Positions 14,045 to 22,258 of a stretch of 38,713 bases of DNA are shown here, piece after piece. This stretch comes from a virus. The position numbers and the translations under genes were made by a program. Below the pieces are notes generated by a model. It saw only the letters and a program-made list of their open reading frames with translations, searched no databases and was not told the origin of the DNA. The stretch is taken from positions 1-38,713 of the IMG/VR virus record IMGVR_UViG_3300031234_000021; one strand, written 5' to 3'. Positions within the stretch are counted from its first letter, which is position 1. Each line of letters opens with the position of its first letter.

Positions 14045-15543
14045 GGCTTCTTCCGATGCTTGCCGTCAGGGCCAATAAAGTCCGTCCCACTCGGCAAGGC
14101 GTTGTAGTCGGCATCGGAAGAGACCTGCTTGGGTCTTCCTTGGCTTGGCGTTTGGCCCGTGCCTGGGATTGAGGTACCGGACACCTCCCCGATGGTCCTG
14201 TCGGCCGCCTCCTTCGCCCCAGCGCCTTCTTCGTTCACCGCCTTGACCAGGGCCTGAACATTCGCCTCGTTCAAACGCGCGTCGAAAAGCGAATGGATGT
14301 GCTCGCGCTTGTCCTTGTCGGTACCGCCACGCGCGGCCAGCTGGTCATAGGCGTTATTGAGCGCTTGTAATTTCGCGCGCAGCACCAGCAGCTTCGGATC
14401 TTGTACCTCCTTCTCGCCCAATTGTATGAGGCCGTTCATGGTCAGACTGCTACCGCGCGGGATGTCTTTCGATGCCTCGAGAACCTGGCGCCCGAATGGC
14501 TCAATCTCATTGACCGCAACCGACACCTTGCCAATCTGCGTGCCGGCGGTTTGCGCCGCTTTGGTCTCGGCTGCGAGTTTGAGTTTCCCGCTCTTGATGC
14601 CCTCGGTGATCTCCTTGGCTGAGAGGTCCGGATGCTCCGCATACAAACCGTCGATGGTCGCCTTGATTTGCGCTTGCGAGCGCAGGCCCGCCGGCAGGGA
14701 GACATTGGCATCGGCGAGTGCCGCAAGCATCTCCCCCTGATGATCTGAAAAACCTTGCGAGATGAACTTTTGCTTTGCGTTGTCGATTTTCTCTTGGCCC
14801 TGGTTGACGCGCTCTTGGCCTAACCGGCCCTGATTGTCCACCGAGCGCTCGTAGGCTTGCTCACGCTTCGCCCCGGTCTGCGCGGTCAGGTCATCGCGGA
14901 TAGACTTCAGTTGCGCCTGGCCCTGCTTGGTGCCGCGCTCGATTTGCGTCAAGCTGTCATAGGTCATCTGCTGACCTTTCGCCAGGTGCGAATTGATATT
15001 CTGTAGCGCCGTCTTCTTCACATCCTCGGGCAAGCCCGCATCACTTTGAATGCTGGAGACCTCGAGCGGTATCTGGCCCTGAATCCACGCGTTCACCGAG
15101 GCATCGGTGTACTTAAGTCGCCCGTCCGGGGTCTTTTCGTTCTTCATCGCGGTCGCTTGCTGCCAAATCTTATCGATGCCGCCGGACACCACATCCACCG
15201 CAGCGGAATGTAAATCGACTTGCTTTAGTTTGTTATCGAGCTCGCCCGAAATAACCGATTGACCGTGTTTGCGTAAGTCCAGGCCCTGCTGCGGTAGTCC
15301 TGCGCGCGTGAGTTTCTCCTGTGCTTCGGTCAAGCCCTTCTCGGTGGTGAGGTCCGCGGAGGACAGTATCCCTTTGGCTTTGGTCTGATCGGCCTGATCG
15401 CTTTTCAGCGAATTGAGTTTCAGTTGATTCATCTGCTGCCCATCGACCATGTCTTTCAGTTGAAAGCCTTTGGCCATGGAGCCGGCGATGTCGGGACCGC
15501 TTGAGCCGATGTCGGAGAGTACGGAGGGGTCGAAGGAAGCCAT
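14041..15543 (-). CDS. Probable internal virion protein, coiled coil (500 aa)
   Basis: I chose ATG 15543 (MASFDPSVLSDIGSSGPD), which starts 2 bases past the upstream stop; the longer frame to 15636 is spurious. The product is almost entirely helical, with Gln/Lys/Asp-rich coiled coil (QLKLNSLKSDQADQTKAKG, ERVNQGQEKIDNAKQKF) and no enzyme motif. Its position matches P22 gp20. The C-terminal 40 residues are Gly/Pro/Ser-rich. Confidence 0.6.
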   Translation of the reverse strand: MASFDPSVLSDIGSSGPDIAGSMAKGFQLKDMVDGQQMNQLKLNSLKSDQADQTKAKGILSSADLTTEKGLTEAQEKLTRAGLPQQGLDLRKHGQSVISGELDNKLKQVDLHSAAVDVVSGGIDKIWQQATAMKNEKTPDGRLKYTDASVNAWIQGQIPLEVSSIQSDAGLPEDVKKTALQNINSHLAKGQQMTYDSLTQIERGTKQGQAQLKSIRDDLTAQTGAKREQAYERSVDNQGRLGQERVNQGQEKIDNAKQKFISQGFSDHQGEMLAALADANVSLPAGLRSQAQIKATIDGLYAEHPDLSAKEITEGIKSGKLKLAAETKAAQTAGTQIGKVSVAVNEIEPFGRQVLEASKDIPRGSSLTMNGLIQLGEKEVQDPKLLVLRAKLQALNNAYDQLAARGGTDKDKREHIHSLFDARLNEANVQALVKAVNEEGAGAKEAADRTIGEVSGTSIPGTGQTPSQGRPKQVSSDADYNALPSGTDFIGPDGKHRKKP

Positions 15544-15544
15544 G

Positions 15545-16297
15545 TCACGGTACCGAGAAGAAGTTCGGATTATTAAGCGCAGAATTGGCGCCTGTTCCAT
15601 AACCACCCCCGATTCCATCACCCCCGATCCCACCACCCGGATTATTCAAACCCGAGAGTGTGTTCAAAGTGGTGGCCTGATTGACCCCGCCCGACAGCGC
15701 CTTGGTAACACCCGCCGCTTCATTGGCATCAATGCCGGCGATGGTATTGCCTTGGGTTGTGAGCGAGTTCGAAATATTGCCCGCGGCGCTACCAATGTTA
15801 GCGGCCTGCCCCGCCGCGGCGGCTTGGCCGATACCGACCGCGTTTTGCGCGTTGCCCACCGCATTCTGATAAGTGCTATCGGCCAAGCCCGTGGAGAAGC
15901 TATCGAGCGACTCCAACGTATTGCCGGACAACGCCATCCCATTAGCACTCGCCGCGTTGGTGGTCGCCTGCGTGCCTTGGTTCAGGGCGAACTGATAGCC
16001 CGGCGTTGCGGCAAGTGCCGCCTCCTCGCCGGCCGCGCCTTGCGGTCCCAAGCCGAGCAAATTCTGATATTGCGCGATTGCCCCATTATTGCCGTTCGTG
16101 CCGGTGCCGATCGCCGAGTACGGAGCGTTCAATTGCTGCTGTTGGGTGAGCGCCTTATTCTGCTCGGCAATCGAGGCGTTGGTCGAACTGGTCACCGCAC
16201 TCGCTGACTTATCCGCGGCATACACCGTGGCCCCAGCCCCCACCACCGCCGCCGCACCAATGGCAACGGCCGCCCCTACACTGATTGCACAGACCAT
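15545..16297 (-). CDS. Probable DNA-transfer (ejection) protein, gp7-like
   Basis: A 250-aa product with an N-terminal hydrophobic Ala/Gly/Val stretch (residues 5-28, VGAAVAIGAAAVVGAGATVYA), then Ala/Gln/Asn/Ser-rich sequence (TQQQQLNAPYSAIGTG) and a Gly-rich C-terminus. P22 gp7-type ejection proteins have this make-up and gene position. The hydrophobic start may insert into the membrane during injection. It overlaps the preceding gene by 22 bases. Confidence 0.6.
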   Translation of the reverse strand: MVCAISVGAAVAIGAAAVVGAGATVYAADKSASAVTSSTNASIAEQNKALTQQQQLNAPYSAIGTGTNGNNGAIAQYQNLLGLGPQGAAGEEAALAATPGYQFALNQGTQATTNAASANGMALSGNTLESLDSFSTGLADSTYQNAVGNAQNAVGIGQAAAAGQAANIGSAAGNISNSLTTQGNTIAGIDANEAAGVTKALSGGVNQATTLNTLSGLNNPGGGIGGDGIGGGYGTGANSALNNPNFFSVP

Positions 16298-16758
16298 GAC
16301 AGATCCTTCAAGCGTTCGGATAGCAGCCGCCCTTGTTCGATCACCGGTGCAGCGGCCCCAAACCAGCGCCCCTCGAGCGCCACCACATCGCGCGCTTCGT
16401 CCGGGTTCGGATGCCGTGAGCGCGCCACCATGTCAGTGACCGTATAGACCACCGCATGGAAGCCGGGCTTGGTGTCCATGAAGGCATAGGCGTCAAACTC
16501 AAATTTACCCTCGGGGGCAAACATGAGCACCGAGCCCTCGATAAGCTCCAAGCGATGGCCGAGCAAATGCTCAGCGCCGGTCAAGAGCATGCCGGCGGGT
16601 ACGCGCATCTCGCGCACATACTCGCCCGGCTCAAATAGATGCGTCACGGGCGCCTCCTGCTGACTCACGTGGGCGAGCGAGTGATAGGTCAGTAAGCACA
16701 CCCGCTCCTTCCAGGTGAGGCTCGGCGGTAGCCCCTCCCACGCCGCTACTGGCTGCAC
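16276..16758 (-). CDS. Cupin-like unknown virion-region protein
   Basis: The start is uncertain: GTG 16758 (with GGAAGG upstream) or ATG 16824, which would overlap the previous gene by almost 200 bases. The 160-aa form has HLFEPGEYVREMRVPAGM, GAEHLLGHRLELIEGSVLMF and a later GFHAVVYTVTDMVA, the strand order of a small cupin barrel; His residues fall where metal ligands usually lie. I recall similar proteins beside phage ejection genes. No function is assigned. Confidence 0.6.
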   Translation of the reverse strand: MQPVAAWEGLPPSLTWKERVCLLTYHSLAHVSQQEAPVTHLFEPGEYVREMRVPAGMLLTGAEHLLGHRLELIEGSVLMFAPEGKFEFDAYAFMDTKPGFHAVVYTVTDMVARSRHPNPDEARDVVALEGRWFGAAAPVIEQGRLLSERLKDLSWSVQSV

Positions 16759-16867
16759 GGCTCTTCGCCTTCCACATCTCGGCTTGCAACTTCTGCACGC
16801 ATAGAATCTGCTCCATAAATCCATTGAGTTTCTTGAGCTCGGCGAGCACTTGGGCGATCTCGCTCAT
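16631..16867 (-). CDS. Small coiled-coil protein (78 aa)
   Basis: ATG 16867 overlaps the stop of the fibre gene (ATGA). The N-terminal 40 residues form an amphipathic helix (IAQVLAELKKLNGFMEQIL, KLQAEMWKAKS); the rest is low complexity and lies over the cupin-like gene in another frame. It may be a structural or assembly accessory protein; P22 gp14 occupies a similar place, but no similarity is claimed. Confidence 0.55.
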   Translation of the reverse strand: MSEIAQVLAELKKLNGFMEQILCVQKLQAEMWKAKSRAASSGVGGATAEPHLEGAGVLTDLSLARPRESAGGARDASI

Positions 16868-17877
16868 GCGCCGACCACTCCCATGCCTTTCATGATTGTG
16901 AGGATTTCGGCAATGGCCGCCGAGCACTGCGCAAGCGTCGCGCTCACGCCGGGGAAATTCGCAATCACACTCGCGCCCGTGGGCGTACCGAAGCCCGTCA
17001 CTTGCGCGGGCGGGCTTGCGCCGTTGACACCCAAGCCGCCAGTCGCGGTGACTGCGCCAGGGCATGAAAGCGCGCCGTTGCTGCCGAAAGTCCATGTGGC
17101 CGCCCCCGCGTTGGACCGTAAAAATATGCTACCGCCCGAGACGGGGCTGTCGAAGTACACGTTGTTGTCGCTGAACATCTGAAGCACGCCGAGAGCGCTG
17201 CCAGCCAAGTTTTTGAATTTCAGCGTTGTCGCGTTCGGTATGAGCAAGCTGGCACTGAACACCGCCTGCGCGCTGAACGTGTGTACGCCCGTCCACGTCG
17301 GAACGATGCCTTGCGAAAGTGCGGGCGCTCCGTCCGACCGCAAGTACGTGCTCGCCACACCATTGACGGCCGCAAGCCCAACGGTGCCCGATGGATTGGC
17401 ACTACTCACCGGCGCGGTGCCATTCCCGACCGCGGTGATCTGACCGGCCGTATTCAGCGTGAGCGAGGCGTAAGTGTAATTGCCACCCAATCCCGTGACC
17501 GGCTGTAACGCCGTGCCCGCCAGGCCGATATTCGTCACCTGCGCGCCCGACAAATTCACCGTGGGCACGGCGGACGTACCGCCAATCGTCAACGTGGTGC
17601 TGGCGACCGAGGTGACCGTGCCGCCTCCGACCGCGGTCCACACGATGCTCGGGCTCACCTGCGCGACGAACACCGGATACCCGAGCGTGGTATCGAAATA
17701 GGGCAGGCCGATGTACAGGTTATTGACCGGCCGCGCGGCGGTGGGACCGTACTGGCCAATCGGCCCCAACCACTGCTGAATGCCGCCGAACCACGCTTGA
17801 TAGAGCCGATCGAGCAAATCACCCTTCTGCGTGATGATCGGGCGCGTGGGGATCGGGCTGGTTGAGTTTAAGCTCAT
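16864..17877 (-). CDS. Tail fibre / needle-position protein (337 aa)
   Basis: The N-terminus has TRPIITQKGDLLDRLYQAWFGGIQQW and YIGLPYFDTTLGYPVFV, typical of phage fibre attachment sections. The middle is Gly/Thr/Ser/Val-rich beta repeat (GGGTVTSVASTTLTIGG, LGGNYTYASLTLNTAGQI). The C-terminus has a helical, Ala-rich end (ATLAQCSAAIAEILTIMKGM) like those that close fibre trimers. It directly follows the gp10-like gene, where P22 carries its tail needle, so it may act as needle or second fibre. Confidence 0.7.
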   Translation of the reverse strand: MSLNSTSPIPTRPIITQKGDLLDRLYQAWFGGIQQWLGPIGQYGPTAARPVNNLYIGLPYFDTTLGYPVFVAQVSPSIVWTAVGGGTVTSVASTTLTIGGTSAVPTVNLSGAQVTNIGLAGTALQPVTGLGGNYTYASLTLNTAGQITAVGNGTAPVSSANPSGTVGLAAVNGVASTYLRSDGAPALSQGIVPTWTGVHTFSAQAVFSASLLIPNATTLKFKNLAGSALGVLQMFSDNNVYFDSPVSGGSIFLRSNAGAATWTFGSNGALSCPGAVTATGGLGVNGASPPAQVTGFGTPTGASVIANFPGVSATLAQCSAAIAEILTIMKGMGVVGA

Positions 17878-19316
17878 CCCATCTTCTCCGCCGGCGGACG
17901 TTCGGCGATCTTGATCGCCCCCTCGGTCACCACGAATTTAACCGGGTCCGACATGCGAATCTTGAATACGTAATCACGCGCTGAGCCAAAGCGCCGCCAC
18001 ACGACGCGCGCCAAGTAATTACCCGCCGCCCCTAAACTCACCCAGCGCTCGGCGCTCCAGGTGCGCGCGTTATCCTTCGACACCTGCAACATGACCATTG
18101 GGGCGGAACCCTGACCGGTCTGCAAACCCACCCCGGTCTCCATGTCGAGATAGAGCAGCGAGATCCGCACCCGATTGAAATTCGAGAGCACGTGCCGGGT
18201 GATGATCTCGCGACAGATGGGTGTGCCGTTGTCCGTGTACTGACTCGGGCTCAACGTGTATATCTGGTTCGTCGCGTAGTCGGAGAAATAGGTCTGCCCC
18301 GCGTAGTAGGCAGAGAACTGCGCCTGATGCCGGGTCGGTAGCGCGCTCGTGCCGGTCTGCACCTCACTCCACAGCCGCGTCGAGCAATCGAACAAAAACG
18401 AGCGGTTGGCGGTCGGGAAGGTCAGCTGATAGAATTTGTGCGTGTCCTGCTCATAGGTAAGCCCGACTGCATCCGACACCGTGGTGAAGCTGTTCCAAAT
18501 CGCCTCCATATCCGCATCCGAGATGATGTTCGCGTTATAGCCCAAGATCTGCACCGCTTCGACCTGGCCGGTGCGCGTGACGGCAAGAAAAATAATGCTC
18601 TGATCGACGTGCGCGCGGCTGAAGATTGCCGCCAGGCCATATTCATTCGCGGCTGAAATTAACGGCACGAAGGGCTCGGGGGAAGCCCCGGAGTTACTCC
18701 AAAATTCCGTGTGCTGCTGACCGAACACCACCAGAATTCCGATCAGGTTATCGACCGCGAGAATCGTATCGGGATAGATCGAGGCAGAGGCAAAAGCGAG
18801 CGCGTTCCAGGTCGAGCAATCATTGAAGTTCGACACCCAAAAGACTTGCGTGCCCGGCTGCTCGGCGACGAAGAAGCCCGACACATAGGTACAGGTGAGC
18901 GCGCCAATCGCCGGAAAGGCGGTAATCGGTGCCAAGGTTCGGGCGGCGAGCGTGTAGAACCAGCCGTTGACCCCATCGACCATCATCACTTGGGTCGAAC
19001 TCGGCGCGATCGAGGCATTGCCCGTTTGAGTGTTCAAAACCCCGGTAAAGAGCGTCAAACCTTGGGCGCTCAAGTACAGGAACTGATTATACGCAATCGC
19101 ATAGAGCGCGTTTTGCGTGCCGGCGAACGCGCGCACCGGGAGCGCGTTGACAGTGCCCAAGGTAAAGGCTGCCACCAGCCCCGGCGTGCCGTAGATCACC
19201 ACCTTCGATTTGTCCTGATCCGGACGGTTCTCGTAATAGCAATTAAGCCGCCGTTGCGAAGTTACCGCGAGCGACTTTTGCCGCGTGCTGCCGCCGAAGA
19301 GGCTGACTACCTTCAT
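17874..19316 (-). CDS. P22 gp10-like packaged-DNA stabilisation / tail hub protein
   Basis: The 480-aa length matches the gp10 family (about 470). The opening SLFGGSTRQKSLAVTSQRRLNCYYE, followed by YGTPGLVAAFTLG and later blades such as VFWVSNFNDCSTWNALAF and FGQQHTEFWSNSGASPEPF, is characteristic of this beta-rich family as I know it. The protein forms the hub that seals the portal and carries the tailspikes. It is coupled by 4-base overlaps to gp4-like and fibre genes. Confidence 0.85.
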   Translation of the reverse strand: MKVVSLFGGSTRQKSLAVTSQRRLNCYYENRPDQDKSKVVIYGTPGLVAAFTLGTVNALPVRAFAGTQNALYAIAYNQFLYLSAQGLTLFTGVLNTQTGNASIAPSSTQVMMVDGVNGWFYTLAARTLAPITAFPAIGALTCTYVSGFFVAEQPGTQVFWVSNFNDCSTWNALAFASASIYPDTILAVDNLIGILVVFGQQHTEFWSNSGASPEPFVPLISAANEYGLAAIFSRAHVDQSIIFLAVTRTGQVEAVQILGYNANIISDADMEAIWNSFTTVSDAVGLTYEQDTHKFYQLTFPTANRSFLFDCSTRLWSEVQTGTSALPTRHQAQFSAYYAGQTYFSDYATNQIYTLSPSQYTDNGTPICREIITRHVLSNFNRVRISLLYLDMETGVGLQTGQGSAPMVMLQVSKDNARTWSAERWVSLGAAGNYLARVVWRRFGSARDYVFKIRMSDPVKFVVTEGAIKIAERPPAEKMG

Positions 19317-20329
19317 GGATCGTACGGCGAGCCCGCATCCGGCTGAAAGTAGAAGGTGGTGGTATCAGAATCGCCCTCGCGCGCGGTGGCAATCGCTTCC
19401 ATGTAATTCATCTGCATGTCCTGCGTCCAAACCGCATCGAACATGGCACAGATCTCGCGCGCGCCGCCCCAACACAGCGCCCGGTACCACTGTTGCGGAT
19501 ACTCCGGGTTATCACCCGGGTTGACCAGATCCATCACCGGGCGCAAGTACACCAGGTGCAAGTGCTTGGTCACATCTTGCGCGCCGCCGCAGTCGATGTA
19601 GAACTGTCCGGAGCCGACCGCGGTACTCGCGCCGATCTGACTCTCGTAGTAGTAGGCGGTGGGATCGGCCTGGAAGGTCGGCATCTGCTTAGTTGGCAGC
19701 GCCTCGTAGTCCTCCAGGGTCAGGGGATTAAGCGGTGTATCGTTGGTATTGATGTCGCGCAATACCGCGGTGAGCACATTCACCGGCCGTTGCCCCTTGG
19801 TGGTGTAGTTCCACACATAGGCGCCGGCGCTCGCCGCACCGGGCAGGCCCGATCCGCCAGCAAGATTCACCGCCCCGCCGCCCGCTGCAACCACCGTGGT
19901 CCAGAAAATATCCGCGCCCACCAGCACCCCGATGAAGTCATTGACATTGATGTTCGCGCTCGATGCCACGGTGAGCGCGGTAGCGCCCTGCGCCGCACTC
20001 GTGGTCAAAGTGGTCTGATTGTAATTCTGATTGAATGCCCCGCCGGTGACGCCCACCGCCCAGTTATCCCCGGTGGGCCCCAACTGATATTGGAACTTGG
20101 TGTTGCCCAAGAACAGATCACCGCGCTGGCGCGTCCACATCTTGAGTCCCGGCGCGAAGTCCTGCTTGCCCATCCACTGCTTCACCAGCATGTTGAGCTT
20201 GCGCAGGCAGTCGGTATATTCCTGCGCGGTGGCTACTTCGGCTTCCCCGATCGCGCCCACGTTCAACATCATTTCGCGCACGATATCGGCCGCCGCGACC
20301 GTGAAAGACCAGGCGCTCGAGGTGGTCAC
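19313..20329 (-). CDS. P22 gp4-like head-to-tail adaptor
   Basis: The N-terminal 55 residues (VREMMLNVGAIGEAEVATA, LRKLNMLVKQWMGKQ) are the helical adaptor core of gp4-type proteins. The family's later motifs are also present: KGQRPVNVLTAVLRD, LTLEDYEALPTKQ and the C-terminal PEYPQQWYRALCWGGA. At 338 aa it is longer than P22 gp4 (166 aa) because of an inserted beta/Gly-rich section at residues 90-180, a form common in environmental podoviruses. It attaches below the portal. Confidence 0.8.
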   Translation of the reverse strand: MTTSSAWSFTVAAADIVREMMLNVGAIGEAEVATAQEYTDCLRKLNMLVKQWMGKQDFAPGLKMWTRQRGDLFLGNTKFQYQLGPTGDNWAVGVTGGAFNQNYNQTTLTTSAAQGATALTVASSANINVNDFIGVLVGADIFWTTVVAAGGGAVNLAGGSGLPGAASAGAYVWNYTTKGQRPVNVLTAVLRDINTNDTPLNPLTLEDYEALPTKQMPTFQADPTAYYYESQIGASTAVGSGQFYIDCGGAQDVTKHLHLVYLRPVMDLVNPGDNPEYPQQWYRALCWGGAREICAMFDAVWTQDMQMNYMEAIATAREGDSDTTTFYFQPDAGSPYDP

Positions 20330-21378
20330 GCACGCATCCGCTGTTCAAGCTCCGCTTGCAGCACGTGCCAAATCACCCGGTAGGCTTGATCGGGGCTGAT
20401 ATCCGCCTGGCACTGCGCGGTGCCCGACTCGTGTTTTTTGCAGTGCTCCCACTGATAATGGAGCTGGTGACAGGCGGGCGCTTCATTCGCGCCGCGGCCG
20501 GGGCAGTGAGTGCCGGCTGACATCAAGGGTTGTGTGTTGACCCAATCGCGGGTGAGGTTCTCATGCGTCGAGTGCGATAGGAACACGACCTTCGGGTACG
20601 GCAGTTGCGCGGCGGCATTCATCAAGCCCGTCTCAGGTCCGATTGCCATGTCGGCGACGTCCATGAAGGATAGCGATTCGCGTATCGACCAGAGGCCAGA
20701 GCGGCGGTGCACGCGCGCCTCCTTCTCCCAGCCGCGTTCCAATAATTTGGCCGCCTCACCGCCCAACAGTGCGATATGCACGCTCGGAAAGTCAAGCATG
20801 ATCGAGGCGATAATGGCATCGAGATACGGCCAAGTCTTGTGCACCGAGGATCCGGCCAAGGCCCAGGCGATCACAAAGTCCCCCATGCGCGCGCGCTGCT
20901 TGCGCGCGAAACTCTGCTCCTCGGCCGATGCGTAGAAGCGCATCTTTGGGTGGTACGGCACGCCCGCGATTTGGTGCTGCGTCTCGAGGTAGTTGCGATC
21001 GAGCAATGAATGACGCAGCGCCGGTGGCCAGGCGTGCAAGGTACGCCCGGGGAGCGTCAGGAAGGAGCCCTCGACCGACTCCGATAGATTCACCCACTTA
21101 TCGTACTTTTTGGCGTGATACGCCCAGTACTCGCCCAAATTGCCATTAGGGACCTGGTCTTTGTCCTGGATGTAAAAAGCATCGATGTGCGGGTCGTGTT
21201 TGACGATCTCATCACCCGGTGGGGATGTATACAGGGTGATGTGATAGCCCTCGGCCTTGAGGGCGGCGAACACCGATGAAGCTTGAATTAAATCGCCGAA
21301 AGCGCCGAAGCGGCAGACCGCCGCAGTTTTTGCCGGCTTGGGATTCTTCCAGCTAAATTTGCGCGCGAATTTTGTCAT
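20326..21378 (-). CDS. GT9-family glycosyltransferase (heptosyltransferase-like)
   Basis: The start is ATG 21378, overlapping the mini GIY-YIG stop; the frame upstream to 21600 is not coding. The 350-aa product shows the GT9/GT-B pattern: N-terminal RFGAFGDLIQASSVFAALKAEG (nucleotide-sugar transferase start) and C-terminal SFMDVADMAIGPETGLMNAAAQL with PKVVFLSHS, the acceptor/donor loop near the end of ADP-heptose:LPS heptosyltransferases. It should transfer a sugar from an activated donor. Lying in the head-tail operon with a methyltransferase, it may modify virion proteins or host LPS. The substrate is unknown. Confidence 0.75.
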   Translation of the reverse strand: MTKFARKFSWKNPKPAKTAAVCRFGAFGDLIQASSVFAALKAEGYHITLYTSPPGDEIVKHDPHIDAFYIQDKDQVPNGNLGEYWAYHAKKYDKWVNLSESVEGSFLTLPGRTLHAWPPALRHSLLDRNYLETQHQIAGVPYHPKMRFYASAEEQSFARKQRARMGDFVIAWALAGSSVHKTWPYLDAIIASIMLDFPSVHIALLGGEAAKLLERGWEKEARVHRRSGLWSIRESLSFMDVADMAIGPETGLMNAAAQLPYPKVVFLSHSTHENLTRDWVNTQPLMSAGTHCPGRGANEAPACHQLHYQWEHCKKHESGTAQCQADISPDQAYRVIWHVLQAELEQRMRA

Positions 21379-21497
21379 GATAGGCCTTGTGCCCTCCGGT
21401 GTTGGCAAAGCCGGGTATTGAGCGGCTGGGTCGTCTGTCCGATGTACCGGACTTCTCCGTCTCTGGATGAACTCAATGAATAAATGATGCACCTCAT
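21375..21497 (-). CDS. Mini GIY-YIG nuclease half-domain (40 aa)
   Basis: ATG 21497 overlaps the methyltransferase stop (ATGA) and TGA 21375 overlaps the glycosyltransferase ATG. The peptide has the first half of a GIY-YIG domain: IIYSLSSSRDGE, then RYIGQTTQPLNTRL and QHRRA. This supplies both Tyr residues, the catalytic-type Arg and the His. The second half, with the metal-binding Glu, is missing. It is either a decayed homing-type nuclease trimmed to a translational coupler or a functional micro-protein. The family match is strong for its length; activity is unlikely. Confidence 0.65.
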   Translation of the reverse strand: MRCIIYSLSSSRDGEVRYIGQTTQPLNTRLCQHRRAQGLS

Positions 21498-22030
21498 GAC
21501 AACACCTCAAAAACGCAGTAGTGGCTATACTCATTAGCCTGATTGCGTTTCTGGTAGTCAATGAGATCCCACCCGCGTGGAACGGCATCCATCCACTCAA
21601 TCAGACCATCGTAAGTAATATCAACTTTATGGTCTGGATTGGCGCCGACTTGACCTATTCGCGGGTATTCATCTGCATCTGGAACATACAAAACCAGGTA
21701 GCCGTGCGGCTTGATTACGCGGCACCATTCGGTCAACACTTTCGGAATTTTCGCCGCTTCAAAATGCTCCAAGAGGTGCGAGGAGAACACAAAGTCCATT
21801 GACGCTGAGGTGAAGAGGTCGAGCTTCTCGCAAGTAGCCACCTTCACATCGGGGTTGATCGGCATGCCGAAGAGCGCGGTATCGGCGCAGTTATCGACGC
21901 TGATCCAGTGTTGATAGGTCTTGGCGACCCCCGATCCTAGATCAAGTCCCCGGCCGCGGGTGTAGCGGACTATCTCCCAGCGGCACTTAAATGACTCATT
22001 CCCCATCGGGTCATTTATGCTCCAGCTCAC
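21494..22030 (-). CDS. SAM-dependent methyltransferase (class I)
   Basis: GTG 22030 has a strong GGAGG Shine-Dalgarno 7-9 bases upstream. The 178-aa product has motif I GLDLGSGVAK at residues 28-37, an acidic motif II (ISVDNCAD), and the Methyltransf_11 signature FSSHLLEHFEAAKIPKVL with WCRVIKPHGYLVLYVPD. It should transfer a methyl group from SAM to a small molecule, sugar or lipid; no nucleic-acid recognition domain is present. Coupling to a GT9 glycosyltransferase suggests a shared glycan substrate, which is inference. Confidence 0.8.
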   Translation of the reverse strand: MSWSINDPMGNESFKCRWEIVRYTRGRGLDLGSGVAKTYQHWISVDNCADTALFGMPINPDVKVATCEKLDLFTSASMDFVFSSHLLEHFEAAKIPKVLTEWCRVIKPHGYLVLYVPDADEYPRIGQVGANPDHKVDITYDGLIEWMDAVPRGWDLIDYQKRNQANEYSHYCVFEVLS

Positions 22031-22205
22031 GGCGCTGCCTCCAGGATTCTTTCATCTTTTCAGAGCGCGCCTGATTGGCTTCGAGCTTGGGATTTTCCAC
22101 CTCGACCGGCAACAGGTCGTGGCCGTAGTCGATACCGTCCTGCACGAACGCGATCTCAGTGTGGTTGTAGACCACGCCATGCGGTTTTTTGGGGTCAAAG
22201 GCCAT
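22011..22205 (-). CDS. Conserved small phage protein (64 aa)
   Basis: The start is ATG 22205 (a GTG two codons upstream is possible). It begins MAFDPKKPHGVVYNHTEIAF, which I recall from several phages at this place between capsid and tail genes. The C-terminal half is a charged helix (ANQARSEKMKESWRQRR). Function unknown. It overlaps the methyltransferase start by 20 bases. Confidence 0.65.
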   Translation of the reverse strand: MAFDPKKPHGVVYNHTEIAFVQDGIDYGHDLLPVEVENPKLEANQARSEKMKESWRQRRELEHK

Positions 22206-22258
22206 AGACACTATCCTAGTGAAGTCAGCGCACTATCAATAGTGGGACAAAGGACGCC

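Noticed and set aside
18711-19346. Long plus-strand ORFs opposite tail genes (also 15470-16207 and 19493-20383)
   Set aside because: Arg/His/Gly-rich antisense shadows of GC-rich late genes with better-supported minus-strand products.
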